Part shown: positions 1-12,638 of the stretch, in pieces
Layout of the letters: each line of letters starts with the position of its first letter
How positions within the stretch are numbered: position 1 is the stretch's first letter
Assembly: GCA_036244855.1 (NCBI GenBank)
Contig: BQKZ01000261.1
Location: 1-64,000 of the forward strand
Length of the DNA: 64,000 bases
DNA from: Temnopleurus reevesii
Taxonomy: Eukaryota > Echinodermata > Echinoidea > Temnopleuroida > Temnopleuridae
Direction: 5' to 3'
Translations under genes and position numbers: made by a program
Notes under the pieces: model-generated
Seen by the model: the letters and a program-made list of their open reading frames with translations, nothing else
The model's database searches: none
What the model was told of the DNA's origin: nothing

Positions 1-693
1 CAACCGATAAAACAGATTCCTTTCTTTCATTTGTTTTGTTATGAAGAAGATTCATGTCATTCACCATGTAATACGTCATTACTCCATGTTGTACGTCATG
101 TATGCCAAGAAAAGGGAATTTCAATGCACAATAATGACTTTTTAAAGAACATTAGACCAGCGTTAAATAATAAAATATATTTTCACATGCATATCACATT
201 TTTTCTCAAATTCTAAATTATTTCATTACCGATCAAGAAAGCTTTGATAAGGGGACAAAAATACTTTCTCGTACCAAAAATAAAATGGCAGCCCCCAGCT
301 AATGTTAGCAGACGATAAACTGGATCAGAAAATTGTGATTTAATTATAAATTCGATACTTATATATTGAATCGCGTATTCCAATGATTAGATACCTATTA
401 TACCTATTGAAATAAGCCGATTTATCCTTTGAGTGTAATTCCCCTTTAAGTCAATTACTATGATAACAATACTCCCACACTCCCCTTTTCTGTTAATTGA
501 GTAGGAATTACAGAAATCAACACAACTATACAACTTCATGTTACACGATACCTTCAGTGACCTCATAAGATTAAAAAACCTATTCTTCACTCCCATGAAC
601 TCGATGACACAGGTTTGTCAAACACCAATTAACTAATTTCAAGAAGGGGATGTTAATGGGTCAATAATTGTACAACTTCTATTTTTGAGATAC

Positions 694-721
694 CTCCTCT
701 GATGACAGGAGTAGCCATGAC
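694..721 (-). other. Possible 28-nt microexon downstream of the 1.9-kb exon
   Basis: On the minus strand a pyrimidine-rich stretch ends in CCCAAG and is followed by 28 nt ending GAGGAG|GTATCT. Entered in phase 0 it reads VMATPVIRG and leaves in phase 1, so it could follow the 1881-1940 exon. Against it, AAG is a weaker acceptor and the exon is very short. The same stretch also has plausible splice signals on the plus strand (a gatgacag acceptor and an aggaag|gtaaaa donor) with an open frame, so even the strand is uncertain. Confidence 0.2.
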
Positions 722-1073
722 CTTGGGACCAACCAATTGGGGCAGGAAGGTAAAACATGATATAATCTATTTCCGTAAAATTAAGTCTAACGCCAATTCA
801 GTGCTCCTTTGTAATGCTATTCAAACAGGAAGTGGCTTGTGATCGTTGTTTCCACACAGTTCAATACACGCTGTGCGACTCTACTGTCCATGACCCACTT
901 TATTTTTCAGGAATAGTTTATATCGTGTTGTACATTGTTGAGAAACTAATGAAAAAGTTATCTCCAAGCATAATGCAGAATTACCATGGAATATACTATA
1001 CAGGTTGATATTGTTGCTGCGGCCTTATTTTTGCTACATACATGTACTAAGAGCCTACAAAGGGTTATTACTA

Positions 1074-1258
1074 AAGGGGTGTTGCTACAAAATCACAATC
1101 AATTGCAAGTTGCAGTTGATTGGCAACCCCCAATCAAAACCCTCCTATTATAAATGTCTTTCAAAAACATTGACAGGGCACGAATAGAAATGGGCATTCC
1201 AATTTGCAACTTATTTGTGGTTCATCAGCGATCAATTGCAACTTTGTCGCAACACACC
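1074..1258. mobile_element. Foldback MITE, GTGTTGC family, copy 1
   Basis: About 185 bp with inverted ends (ggggtgttgctacaaaat against gcaactttgtcgcaacacac) and internal blocks of the form caattgcaagttgcagttgattgg. Two better-preserved relatives lie at 19905-20075 and 53750-53916. The structure fits a nonautonomous DNA transposon; no transposase is present. Confidence 0.5.
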
Positions 1259-1880
1259 AATAGACTAAAAAATATGCTATGCTCAAATACATTCCAAGTA
1301 AACAACACTATTCGGAATATATGATCTGAAATGAGTTCAAGCACAAATAAAGAGGTGAAACACTAGCCAGACCTCACAATCCTCAACCAAGAAAATAACA
1401 AATCCATGAAAGATTGACTGAGCTAGTTTTGGAGTGCTACTGATTGTTGATGGTGACTTTCAAAGGAATGTGTTAAATGTTGATATGCCATGTTATTATG
1501 TGAATAGTTTTGATATGAAATGAGTAGGAATAATGATATTAAATTGTCATGAAGTGTTTGTGCAGAGAATGATCAAACTAAAACAATATTGCATATACAA
1601 TGGAATGTATAATATGATACAATATTTGTGACATGCGATATAAAAATAATTTCATATATCCATAATGACGAATGTAATGTGTTAACATATAGGGATTAAA
1701 TATACTTGCAAGCTTGACTGAAAAGCTTGAACGTCATTAATCAAGGATAACAAATTTATACTATCTGGATAAGTGCAAACCAGAAAGGAATAAAGAATGA
1801 TGATATTACAAATAGTTACAGTAAGTAAGAGACGACCATGTGATGATCATGTGATGGAAATGAAATTAGAAGAACATTAC

Positions 1881-1940
1881 CTGTTGAAGATATGGAGGCA
1901 TTTGAGATTCCTCAGGTACTCTTGTTAATGTTGCTTGCGT
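1881..1940 (-). CDS. Internal coding exon (eighth found) of the minus-strand gene
   Basis: This is a 60-nt exon that starts and ends in phase 0. Read on the minus strand it has an AACCCAG acceptor after a T-rich tract and a CAACAG|GTAATG donor. It encodes 20 residues, TQATLTRVPEESQMPPYLQQ, with no stop. The upstream exon at 4964-5652 ends in phase 0 at CCTGCACAG|GTAATC, so the two join without a frame change. The segment is polar, contains MPPYLQQ and has no recognisable domain. No stop codon is reached, so the transcript must continue to the left, probably beyond position 1. The exon is short, so the call rests on the splice sites and the phase agreement. Confidence 0.6.
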
Positions 1941-3835
1941 CTGGGTTAAAAAGAAGTAAAAGGGAACTATATTGATAAAAAGATAACATGTCACAATAGT
2001 GTTGCCTCTTAACATTAAAAATATATGTGTAAAATTGAAAGGTTAACAGCTGATAATTCTTTAAAAATGAAGATATGTTCCATTTTTGTTGGGGAGAGAT
2101 GCAAGGGTGGGAAAGGTGGATATATTTGGAGAAAAAAAATAAAGAGAGAGAAGAATAAGCTACACAGAGCATAAAATTAGTGAAAAGGTGATTACAGAAG
2201 AACAAGTAACACCAAGAGACAGGGGAGAGAGAGTGAGAGAGGGAGAGGGGTGGAAAAGGAGAAGGGGAGAGGAAAAAGAATGGGGTAGTGGAGAGAAAGA
2301 AAATTTTTGTTTAGTTTGGTCTGTATAATGGGATGAACCTTAATTACACCTTCCTTCACCCCTCATCTTCAATAAATATCTTAACTTACAACTTCCATCT
2401 CTAAACACTCTGAGCCAACTTTAAGAGATGATAAGCAGAGAATAGAACATTTGTGAGATGACATTTAAAGATATCATTCATGCAACAAAATGTTTAGGTA
2501 TGTTGCTCAAAACATACTTTGTATTTTCATAATAACTTTCATCCCTCTCAGTGATTAATTCTAAATACTTGCGTGACGGCAAAAATACACCTTAATTTAC
2601 AATCTCTCATTTAGAAACGGCTTAAAACAGGCAGTGATTCATTTTTATAATTGCATGCTAATCTGATAGCAATCTAAAAAGAAAGAAGAAAATATGGAAT
2701 TTGAAGGTGCCGTTATTGGGCTGAACTATAATTTCACAATATGAAATTCAACAGGTGACCAAAAAAAAAGTATAGAAAAGGATGTTCTCTTGAATCCTAG
2801 TCAAGAGTTATTAAGAGGAAGGAATGAGTGGGGGGGGGGGGGAATCACATCGATTATCAGTCCATATGATACTTGTGAATATAAATTCTATGTAGGAAAT
2901 AAACATAAGCAAAAAGTAATGATTCTCAAAATAACTGCAAAATTGGCAACTTCAAAAATACTGGTTACTTAGTTACAGACCATGTTTACTACAGGAAATA
3001 ATCAGCTTCTTCATTTCTATAACATATTTCTTATCAGTTTGATGCTATTTTTGTGAGTTTTCACATCTCAAGCGTAGTTTACAGCTCTCCATTTGCTATG
3101 GGATTAATCAAGGTGTTGTGTTGTAAGTGTTCACGAACACATAACTGATTCTTGGCAACCCATGAAAGAAAACCAATAGTTTCCTTGCTTTTCATATGTC
3201 TTGCCAAGAAAACAAAGCATGACAGAATAACCTTGTGAAACTGAAACATATTTTTACAGATCCAGAATGCAAAAGAAGAATGCAGGAAAAAATATGCTGA
3301 TATTTGTCAGTATGGGTGAGTGCATATTATTTAAACGGTTTAGAATATGGCATTAGGTATCAGAGACTCACAACAATAATCTCTGTAACAACAGATAATG
3401 TTGCACTGACAAATAATTTCACAAATCTATGGGCAACTAAAGTTGAAGTTAGTTTATCCAAGTTTTAAACCAGATTCAAAGATTTGAATTTCGATTTGAT
3501 GATCGTCTCTTCTTCTGATAGGGAATAAAATTGGAGGGTGGGATATATTTAGTTTATTTGAACAAAAGATTTCATTTTGAAACAGTTTTACCGTAAGGTT
3601 GTAATGATATATGCATGGGTAAAAAAGAAAGGATAAGAACATTGACATGGATGTTCACATGGGGACAGATTCAATCTCTTCCCTCTTCCGTCAATCTGAT
3701 GGAAACAGGTTTGAACATCCTATAAATGTGCAGTGCGCTGATAGAGTGCTCATAATGAAACCATGGAAACAGTGCGTTGGGATTTGTAAGATGTTTGTAT
3801 GAATCCAATCCATGTATATAGACACCTGTGAGGTG

Positions 3836-3993
3836 TATCATAAAGCTGTTTGTAGAGGTAGGCACGACTCATTGAATGACTGGTAACCATTTCTCAGGGA
3901 TTTCTTTAATGACATATGGGGGCATCAAGTGCAGGAAAGGGTCACCAGTCATTCATAGATGCATGCGTAACTCTACGAACAGCTTTATGAAAC
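3836..3993. mobile_element. Foldback element with about 60-bp arms
   Basis: The left arm tcataaagctgtttgtagag continues through ttgaatgactggtaacc. The right arm ggtcaccagtcattcat continues through ctctacgaacagctttatga. A spacer of about 45 bp separates them. It is probably a MITE; it sits in the intron between the 5-kb and 1.9-kb exons. Confidence 0.6.
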
Positions 3994-4873
3994 GCAACCT
4001 CAGAGAAAGTGAGGAAGGGGTGAGACCAAAGCATACTAAAAGTGCCTTTTAGTATGAAAAAGATAGAGAAAGGCAAAGTACCTGAGAAAAAGTCTAAGTT
4101 GTGGGTGGTACCATCATGCAAAGATTTGTTAAGGCTAGGAATAGCAAGGTGCTCACAATTGAGATGTTACTTTATAAAATTCAACATGTTTCAATGATTC
4201 TGAATATTGGTCTGTTGAAAAGCAGGGTTTCAGATATCTATGTACTTCAAATATTGTATGTTCTTGGTGACATTCACCAAGCTGTTAAAAGAACTTCATG
4301 TACATCTCATAAATGAGCAGCTAGCGTACATAGTGGGGATGAAATGGTTATACAACATTTGCTCCACCAACGATTGCTCTACAGGTACCTAGTACATACT
4401 GGTACTAAATGATCATTTCCTCACATTATCTCTATCAAGAGCTCAAGCTTATCTTATATTTATCTACATTTTACCAGATATAACTTGATGCCTATTGAAA
4501 ATATCTGGACATTTTAACAGTAATAAGGGTAGAGTGAAGGATTTAAATACATGAGCTTCCAAATAGATAATTTTAATCTACAAGCTCCCTCTTTTCCTTG
4601 TACTAAAAAAAAATCTGGCCAAATACAATCATGGTGCTTTAGTATAAAAATATTGCCTTCCTTATGCTAATATTGGTAACTATGGATAAAGAAAAGTAAA
4701 ACACAGATGTCTAGGTAACCATCCGAAGATGTCTAAATCCTTTAGAAGAAATGATCTGATGGTGATGTCTTTTTAACCTCTTTATCTAACCAACTCTTCA
4801 AGAAGATGATAACATGACTGGATCCGAGATGTTAAAATGATGAGATCTGGGACCTCATTATCTGATCAAATTT

Positions 4874-4963
4874 TCAAAAAGATGGAGCATGTTTGTGATA
4901 ACCATTGAGAGGGTAACCATTGAGGGTGAAGGCATGCAGAGTGAAACCAGGACGGGTGATTAC
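4874..4963 (-). other. Alternative 3' coding extension (read-through to TGA)
   Basis: Beyond the GTAATC donor at 4963 the frame of the large exon stays open for 29 codons and then stops. The extra peptide has a repeated LNG motif (TLNGYPLNGY), coming from a short direct repeat in the DNA. It could be the true end of one transcript or simply intron that happens to be open. No AATAAA was identified close downstream on the minus strand. The intact donor and the in-phase exon at 1.9 kb favour splicing. Confidence 0.25.
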
Positions 4964-5652
4964 CTGTGCAGGTGAATGTGCAGGAGGGAGGAGGAGGGCA
5001 TCGGAAGAATGGACGTTCCAGAAATCCACTGGCCCCACCCCACTTACCGATACCGATCCAGAGGGGGTGGTGGCTTCCGTCGTCGTGTCCCCGTCCCCAT
5101 TCTCTTCATCACTTGACTCATCGCTCGAATGTGCATCAATGTTCTGCATCACAGTGCCCTCGGATATCTCCATGATTGGTTCGTTTAATTGTTTGCTGTC
5201 GTTAAACCGTGAGTCCGAGCTTAGTCTTTTCGCTCGACAGCTACTGCAATCATCAGCAGATAAGTTCTTGACGATGACGCCACCGTCACCGAGCATGTTC
5301 TCCCGTGCTATCCGCGCCTTCTCTCGCTCGCCAATCATCTTCTCGAAGGGTAAAGATAGATCCGGTTGGCTGCTCCCGTCTCCGTCTTGATCTCTCCGAG
5401 GTGGACTCTCAAGCCCCTGAGAATGTTTGGAAGGTGATGGTGATGGCGATCGTAGCAACGATGATGATGACGATGATGATATGACTAACCGGCCGTCCTC
5501 GATGTCGGCTTCTACAACGTGGCTCTGTGGTAGTCTATCTTCATCACATCTTCGCTTAGTGTCTTTGTAGATTTTGTCGGAGTAGTACGGTGGTGGGGTT
5601 TCTTCAGTGGGTGTGTCGTAGTCGTGACCGGGGAAAGCAGGCACGGAGTTTC
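4964..5652 (-). CDS. Large exon: disordered Ser/Pro/acidic region with PPPYY motif
   Basis: This 689-nt exon is the largest coding block in the window. It begins at TTATTTCTAG|GAAACTCC (entered in phase 1) and ends at CCTGCACAG|GTAATC (phase 0), giving 229 full codons. In order, the protein has a TPTEETPPPYYSDK stretch whose PPPY could bind WW domains, a run of seven serines, repeated SP sites (SPSPSPSK, ESPPRR), and a charged helix-like stretch (FEKMIGEREKARIARENM). It then has a CSSCRAKR patch, an acidic Ser/Asp/Glu run (SSDESSDEENGDGD) and a Thr/Gly/Ser-rich tail. This composition suggests a disordered scaffold or signalling region. If the donor is not used, the frame runs to a TGA at 4874-4876 and adds 29 residues, which would be an alternative C terminus. 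I do not recognise the family. Confidence 0.8.
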
Positions 5653-6063
5653 CTAGAAATAAGAGAAACAAATTCTTTAGACAGGATGCAATGGAATACA
5701 GTTGTTCTACAAAGAATGCCAAATGAACTATAAAAGGAACCTAACTTTTACAGATGGAATCCAAAATTTTTGCACTATTTGCCAATAATGTTCCTTAGAA
5801 AAAATTACAGATTTAAGTAATAGTTTGAAAATGTGTGTTCTAATACTTATATTTGTATTCTCATTCTGTTATTTATACATGTATGCATATGTTTATCTGT
5901 TCTGTATTTCTTCTAACTTCGCTGAAATGCGCTTTGAATATTACGAAAAGGCACTTTATACATGCAACTTATTATAATCAATATTATTATTATATTATTT
6001 CGATAAAACATGCAGACATCTTACAAAAGTATGTATAAATCAAAAGGTTTGATGAGAGCTTTA

Positions 6064-6278
6064 CTCATGGTGGTGATGATTGTGCCAATGTGGCTGAAGA
6101 GCTTGATTTTGATGACGATGATGAGGGGAAGGGGGGGGGAGGAGGATGGTAATGATGATGTTGATGCTATGGATGGGAATAGTGGTAATGATAAAGATGA
6201 TGATAATGATGATGATGATGATGAAATGACGAAGGTGATGATGGTGATGATAATGATGATGATGATGATGATAGTGGN

Positions 6279-6319
<41 letters not shown>

Positions 6320-6372
6320 ATGATGATGATGATGATGATGATGATAATGATGATGATGATGATGATGATGAC
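6064..6372. repeat. GAT/ATG trinucleotide microsatellite
   Basis: About 300 bp of imperfect (GAT)n with a G-rich interruption near 6126-6145 and an unresolved base at 6278. It sits in the intron between the 6.6-kb and 5-kb exons. All six frames give homopolymer-like ORFs (His, Ser, Ile, Met or Asp runs), which are artefacts. The single N inside the repeat suggests the true length is not resolved. Confidence 0.95.
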
Positions 6373-6608
6373 AATAACACAATCATCTTGTAATGAAGTT
6401 TCCATGCACTGATGATATCTTGTGCAAGTAGGTTGCATTCAACAGGAAATTTAAGGATCATGAAATACATGAAGATATGAAAATTGAAAATAAAATAAAA
6501 TCCAAGATGGAGGTGCTACTTACGTACATGCAAGTAAATCAACTCAAATCCCTGAAGCGTGCAAACATGCTAAACCGCATCAAAGAGCAAAATAGAAACA
6601 ATATATAC

Positions 6609-6657
6609 CTTTATGATGTCTGTCTTTATCTACGCGTTTCCGCTCACCTGTATATCT
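6609..6657 (-). CDS. Small basic internal exon of the minus-strand gene
   Basis: This is a 49-nt exon between TTCGTTATTACAG and ATAAAG|GTATAT on the minus strand. It enters in phase 0, leaves in phase 1 and encodes RYTGERKRVDKDRHHK. It is needed to connect the 8.5-kb exon (phase 0 out) with the large exon (phase 1 in), which supports it well despite its size. The segment is strongly basic, continuing the Lys/Arg/Glu character of the exon before it. A second possible acceptor (ATATACAG) lies 10 nt inside, but using it would break the frame. An isoform that skips this exon could use an internal donor in the 8.5-kb exon (AATGCAG|GTGCTT), which ends in phase 1. Confidence 0.6.
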
Positions 6658-8487
6658 CTGTAATAACGAAAAAAGAAATTGGGGAAGAAACCGAAAGTTA
6701 TTAGCAATAATGAGGTTTAAAAACTAAAATTTTCTTTCCCTCTCAGTACACACATGTACGTGCTTCCGTTTACCTATGTGTCTTAAAGATAGCGGGCTCA
6801 AAATGAGGTACAAAAAAAGCCCAAGTTAGGTGAAGGTTTCGAAACCAGAAAATCATGAGTCAAGGAACAGCTGAGAAATTTGATTTCATGTTTAGCCTTG
6901 ACTGAGTAGACAAGGTACGTGGAGTCTAGCAGGACGTGCCTAGACTCTATGAATGCCTGACAAAGCAGCGCTGCTGTCGACTGGGAAAAGTTAAGAGGGA
7001 TTGGGGTCATGAAATTGATAAATAGAATTTTAAAATAGCTCCATTGAGATCTTTTTAATGAGCTATTACTTTAATGTGAACGTTACTTATATGCTTATAT
7101 CTATAGTGTTATTTAAAATAATACAGATATCACAAAATTCAAGAATAGTTCTGTTAACCATTTTCCTGCTCCTTTTATGAAAAGTTTATCATGAAAACTC
7201 AACATAATAAAGGGGTTGCATTGTAAAACAGCATGTATGAAATAACACTACTTCATAGATGATGTCTAAAAAATTACTATTCAGAATAACAAATGCTTGC
7301 CAAATACCGAGCAAAGAGCCTAAGAGGTAAATCATTCTGGCAAGGAGCTACATCTGTTTGAATAGAATAGATGAAATATAGCAGGCTCTACATGTATATG
7401 TTTACCAAACTAAATTGTCAAGTCTTTAATTGCATATCTGGATAACTAGAAACATTTTAATTAATCTCATTCAATATTGAATTACTATCTTTTTAATCAA
7501 ACTACTGCATCAATACTGTTTTGCAAGAGAAAAGGATATCTGGACCAAGAAAAAAATCTGGGGGAATACCAAAAAATGAGCATGAAGTAGCTTTTTAGAG
7601 TAGAAACAATATACGTGTCACATGATTATACAATTTCAAATCTTCAAGCTTTATTAGTATGACTTGAACAAAATTAAATTAGTCATCAAAGGTTGTGATA
7701 ATCAAGTCCATAAAATAACCCCCTAATGGATTGTTTGCAGGATGGGACAGTTTCAGTTTCTAGCCATTGCTCTTTATCCCTTCAAATTGGGGATTTATTC
7801 TTGTTTCAATTGAGGATTTTTAAAATCCCAATAAATTTTCAGGAAGTGTCAGGCACCTATCTTTCTACTCACCCTCTTATACATACTAAGTTATTATTCT
7901 AGACACTACTCTTTAACAATCTATACTGAAAATCAAATAAATACATTCTTTTGCCAGCACTGTTATGATGAATGCATTTATTTTTAACTTAAAATGTTTG
8001 GAGCTAGAGCATTGGTCACCCAGCATCATACAATTTCTATGTGTTATGTGTTATATAAGAACTGAATATTATTATTGTAATTACTATCAAAGACATTGTC
8101 ACACATTAAGATTTTATCATTTAAAAACTTCCCAAATCAAGATGTTTGAAATATGTTATTACATTCGGTCTGATGAAAAAACATAAAAAAAAGCAAAAAA
8201 AAAAAGGGAAATCATACAGGCACCAGCAAGATATCTATGAAAATTGAATAAAGCACTCACTATCACTTTATTACTGCACAGTATACATATGTATGTGATA
8301 TTTTAAATGTTACTGTTTTTAAGCACTACACATTAATATTTCAGTTTCAGCTTATTTCAGTTTAGTTAATGTACACGATCAACCATCGTCGCATTTAGAA
8401 TCTGGCAGATTACTTTTTATTAAACGAAAACAATGATGAACAATGTCTTTAACCTTGTCCAATAGTAGCATGATGGTCTTTTATTAC

Positions 8488-8577
8488 CTGGTCTCTTGAA
8501 GCACCTGCATTGGGCACATAAGATCCTAGCGTCATACTTCCTTGGACTCTCCTCTTCTCTCGTTCTTTTTCATATAC
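8488..8577 (-). CDS. Internal exon: charged linker (KEREKRR)
   Basis: This is a 90-nt exon, phase 0 on both sides, with a TTTTTTGTAG acceptor and a GACCAG|GTAATA donor. It encodes VYEKEREKRRVQGSMTLGSY followed by VPNAGASRDQ. The first part continues a helix-like stretch from the previous exon, giving an ELWNR-VYEKEREKRR run that is probably helical and highly charged. The second half is Gly/Ser/Pro-like and probably flexible. An in-frame internal donor (AATGCAG|GTGCTT) would shorten it by 17 nt and could splice straight to the large exon, skipping the 6.6-kb exon. Family not recognised. Confidence 0.72.
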
Positions 8578-8969
8578 CTACAAAAAATAAAGTCAACAAA
8601 GAAAGAGTTTGAATCATTCAACATCACCTTTTCATCAGTCAAACTTGATTATATAAGTCGTTATCTGTTTTTCGTATAAATGCAAATATGCCATTGAAAG
8701 CTTTACTGGGATATTGGTATGAATGCATAAATTCTTCTACTTGACGTTAACAATGCCATTATAAAGGCTTGGGGTCTCCCTTTTCATACATCAACTAGTC
8801 CTCTTTGACTTATTTAACATTACCAGACCAATTTTTGCCTGCCTGATGCTGCTCTAAATTTGGTACTTGGTTCTCAGGTAAGAGGCCGGCCCAGGGCAGG
8901 CTTGAGATAATCTTCACAGCTTGTCCAAATGTTGGTCCAATGTTGGTTCCATTGGTCCAGTCTATAATT

Positions 8970-9255
8970 CCTTGAAATATACACTCTTTAAAGGTGTTGG
9001 ACAAAATAACCCAACACTGGGCAAAATGCTCCACACAATTATTGGTTGAAATATATCTAACTTTTCATCAAAATTTCCATTTACATGTACGCATGAAGTT
9101 TAGCCAATTTGAACCAATAGTTGTGTAAATAAGTCCAACCTATGGTCAAAATTGGAAATCCCACCATAGGTTGCACATATTTTAACCAGTATTTGTGTGG
9201 ACATTACGCAGCCTAGCATTGGGTAACCTTTTTCCTACTTATTAAGAGTGTAGAG
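8970..9255. mobile_element. Possible MITE with ACACTCTTTAA ends
   Basis: The region begins acactctttaaaggtgttgg and ends ttattaagagtgtag, giving short inverted termini around a sequence with internal inverted blocks (accaatagttgtg, cacaattattggt). The ends are degenerate, so the boundaries are approximate. Confidence 0.4.
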
Positions 9256-12200
9256 TGGCCTCTGGCCACCTGCCCAGATATGAAGGTGAATGGTATAAGG
9301 CAGTCATGAATTTGGTCAAAATTATAGCTAAGTAAAAGGTCCTAAAGTCTATGTTGGAAGACTACATTTTGTTTCCAAAAAGTTCCGTTATCCCACTCAT
9401 GATCTCCAAGTCTTTCTCCCTTGGCATGAATACTTAAAGAGAGAAAGTTGTGAGTCACCTATGTCTTTGATCTGATAAAGTGCTACTTCTCATCATGAAT
9501 AAAACCACATCTCTTCTTTTCCTTGACACTACATCATGCTGTTTTACTGGATTCTTAACCCCTGCTCTTATTGTACTACTTCCCTGTCTAAACATTCTAT
9601 TAAACTCCTATCAGAAGTCTGTTCTTGTATTAGCCAATTTGAATATGTATGTGTTCATAAGATTATTTATACAGCCTTTCCCTGGTGCACCTTGAAAATC
9701 CTTAAAACTTTGTGAAACTCTAAGAATTTTCAGATGAATCATTTAAAGTATAGTAATGAAATTGATGAGAGATCTCAGCCAACTTTTTTTCAAAAACTTT
9801 ACCAGAATGATTTCAAGTACAGTTTTGAATCAATTTAATACTAATAAATAGTAATGAAAATAATGATAATTTGAATTTATAAATCGCCTTTCCATGATAT
9901 TTAATGTATACCAAGACATTCGTCACTACAAATCAACTTATTTGATTACATACATGAAATATATTTGTATCTAGTTTTTCATAAAATGCGCAAAACAACG
10001 CTGAATTTGAACTTGAAGTCAGTTTCATTGAAATAGTACTTCAAAGAAACACATTAGCCCCCACAACTATAAAGTGCGTGCTTCAAACTCGAAGAGTGTA
10101 ACGCAACCTCCATTTCTGTCTTGTCACTAATCCCTCTGACCTTAAGAGGTCAAGCGGAGGGGTGAGAGCGCTTGAGGAAAGGAGAGATAAGCCAAGAATG
10201 ATTAGAAGGTAGCAACTTGGCAATGACGCAATGCAATGGAGGGACCCGGGTGGAGGAATACGGGGTAAAATGAGCAAGCGTAAAGGTGTGTTCCAACTTT
10301 GCTGCGTTGAAATTCAGAGTTGTGTGTCAGGTGTGCAAATTCTACTGGACTTGTAGGAATCTGCACCAGATTTGCCTTTTCTTTTTCTGGGATATGAGCT
10401 TCCATTTAATTGGGTTACAGATATCCACCCCAATAGAGACAATAGCGAATAGGTCTTCATGCACTTTGCATGAAACTTTGATAAAATTCAAACATTTTAC
10501 AATTGCATCAAACCTCATTGAGAGTTATGCCAAATTTTTTTACCCCTAGCAAGTTGAAAGGACTTGTGTGAGGAACATTATGTGTGAACCATCACAAGTT
10601 TCTGCAAACCCAGCAAAGATAAAACTTGCAAAACTGTCCAAGCTCATTAATGTGGGACCTCTTCTTATCAATGCATAGAGTAGATAGGAATGCACAACTT
10701 GTTCCTTGAATGGCAGAATGTTTTAATGGCACAGTAGCAATGAAATGGAGAGACCAGTATGAAGAAAATGGAGGTAAAATATCTAGTGCACAGAGAAGAT
10801 TGGAGAAGCTTTCCATGGCACTATAAAGCCACGCAATGCAATGTAATGGAGTGACCAGTACGGATGATCTAGCATATAGTTGATAGAGTGGATAGGAATG
10901 GATGAGCAGGTAAATACTTGTGTGTTATTACATGTTGACTTATCAGCGTAACAAAAGTGAGAGGAACAGGTAGAAGTAATAAGTGATACAGCAAAAGAGA
11001 GTTAGAGCCTATAGACCCATTATCAAAATGAGGAAAATATAAACGAAAATGCAATTAGGATAAGATGGGTAATAGGCAGAGAATAAGAATATCAATAAAA
11101 AGACAAATGAGATAGGGAGTTCTGACGGAAGACCAACAGGTGGAGAGGAAGAAATAGAGGGGTAGAAGAGGGAGTGAAGGCAGGGCAAGGAGGAGAGTGC
11201 GGTGAAAAAAAGGAGAAAAGATTGATACAGTAAAGTACTACCAATGTAGTCAAATGCTCTGTAATTATGGTCACTGGTGTGACTGAATATATGCGTTCAT
11301 GACCTCTCAAATATCATTTCAGGGGGCTTGAAAAACTATCACTAGTCACGCAACTCAGCTTTTAGAATTTACCCCTTCTCATCGCTATAGCAGTATATAC
11401 ACCCTGCAAAACAATCTCTTAACTTTTCTTTGAGAAGGTACTTGGAGGGGCAAAGAAACATTAGTCAGATTTATATTTCCTGGATACATATTTCATCACC
11501 TCAGGGGAAAGCAAGAGAGCTAACATTTACCAACAGGAAGAGTGAGACTTCCCCCACTCCATTCTCAGTCAGCCTATATTCTCACGACATCTCCCAAGAA
11601 AGATTGTTCCTAAGGAATCTCTAATGCTACAGAATGACCTTTGCAAAAATATGCCATTTTAGTTGGTATAACATGAAACATTGGGTCTCTTTCAAGCAAA
11701 TGGTATATGAGTTTAAAATAGGCATAATTTCAAAACCCCAATACAACACATACTCTTAGGAACACTGTTAAGCATCTTGAACATAGTCTCAACCCCATTG
11801 CTTAAGATTAAAAAAGTTGAATAACTTCTTACAGATTTATTTGATACTGAACTTGACAGATTCTGAATTTAGGATGGTTTGAACCATATCCCTGAGAGCA
11901 TTCCAGTGATCTAGTGGTCATAAAACTGGTGTATTAACCCAGAGGTTGCAGGTGCCAATCCCTCTGCCACAAAACATTTGAGTTTGTTTAAAAGGAAATT
12001 TGACTATGTTTAAAGGGAATCTGAGGCGTAAAATAATAATTTGCTAGTTGTTACTATACACTATACACTAGTATACACCTTGATGCAGACGCTGGAGCAC
12101 TTGGCACAGAAAAACTGAAAAATATCATAATGGACAGGAGTAACTGGAGGATCCATACAAGGTCTGGGCAGCTTTGCCGACCTGGTAGGTACGGAACAGA

Positions 12201-12534
12201 TTCCCCTTAACATCACATGAAATTGAATAGGTGTTTGGTTTTTAGAAGTACTGAATTTCACAAATCGAACGTTTCTCATGATAAATCAAAAGATGACCAG
12301 TATGAAGACTAGCTCACATGCACAAAAAACATAGAAATGCACATCAAGAACGTGCACGTATCAAAAGTCCAATACACTGAGCCTAACTTAGTTTTACGTT
12401 CTGGGCCTCGACAGTGTACAGGACCTTTATTTGCATCTAACTCCTGAACTAGTATTCTTTATCGCGCCGAAACAAGTTCTTATGGGTTAATTTTATGTAT
12501 AGGAGTGTTATACAAATTAGACATTTTTTCTTAC

Positions 12535-12638
12535 CCTGTTCCATAGTTCATCTTCTCCTATTTGACCTCCTTTGAACTCTGTCATGATGGTTGCTAGCTC
12601 ATCACATGTTAGGTTACAGTTCACTGCTAGCCATTCAT
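12535..12638 (-). CDS. Internal exon encoding a compact, probably conserved segment
   Basis: This is a 104-nt exon bounded by TTTTTCTTCAG and GGAACAGG|GTAAGA. It enters in phase 1, leaves in phase 0 and encodes 34 residues beginning EWLAVNCNLTCDELATIM and ending GEDELWNR. It differs from the rest of the protein: low in Ser, Pro and Gly, with hydrophobic residues, two Trp and two Cys spaced like a small helical domain. If the protein has a conserved domain in this window, it begins here and runs into the 8.5-kb exon. I could not match it confidently to a named family. SAM, PDZ, FERM and RA-like folds were considered without a convincing motif. Confidence 0.75.

Larger units (their letters stand above)
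1941..4963. other. Intron between the 5-kb and 1.9-kb exons
   Basis: Mostly AT-rich unique sequence. It holds a GA-rich stretch at 2220-2300, a G-run at 2830 and the foldback element at 3836-3993. No further exon was recognised. Confidence 0.5.

Noticed and set aside
4920..5390. 156-codon plus-strand ORF opposite the large exon
   Set aside because: It is an antisense shadow of the coding exon; the minus frame is longer, has matching splice sites and joins other exons.
6021..6470. Several overlapping ORFs with His, Ser or Ile runs
   Set aside because: They are frames of a GAT microsatellite, and the N inside shows the length is unresolved.
8810..9034. 74-codon minus-strand ORF
   Set aside because: It overlaps the possible ACACTCTTTAA MITE and has no splice or domain support.
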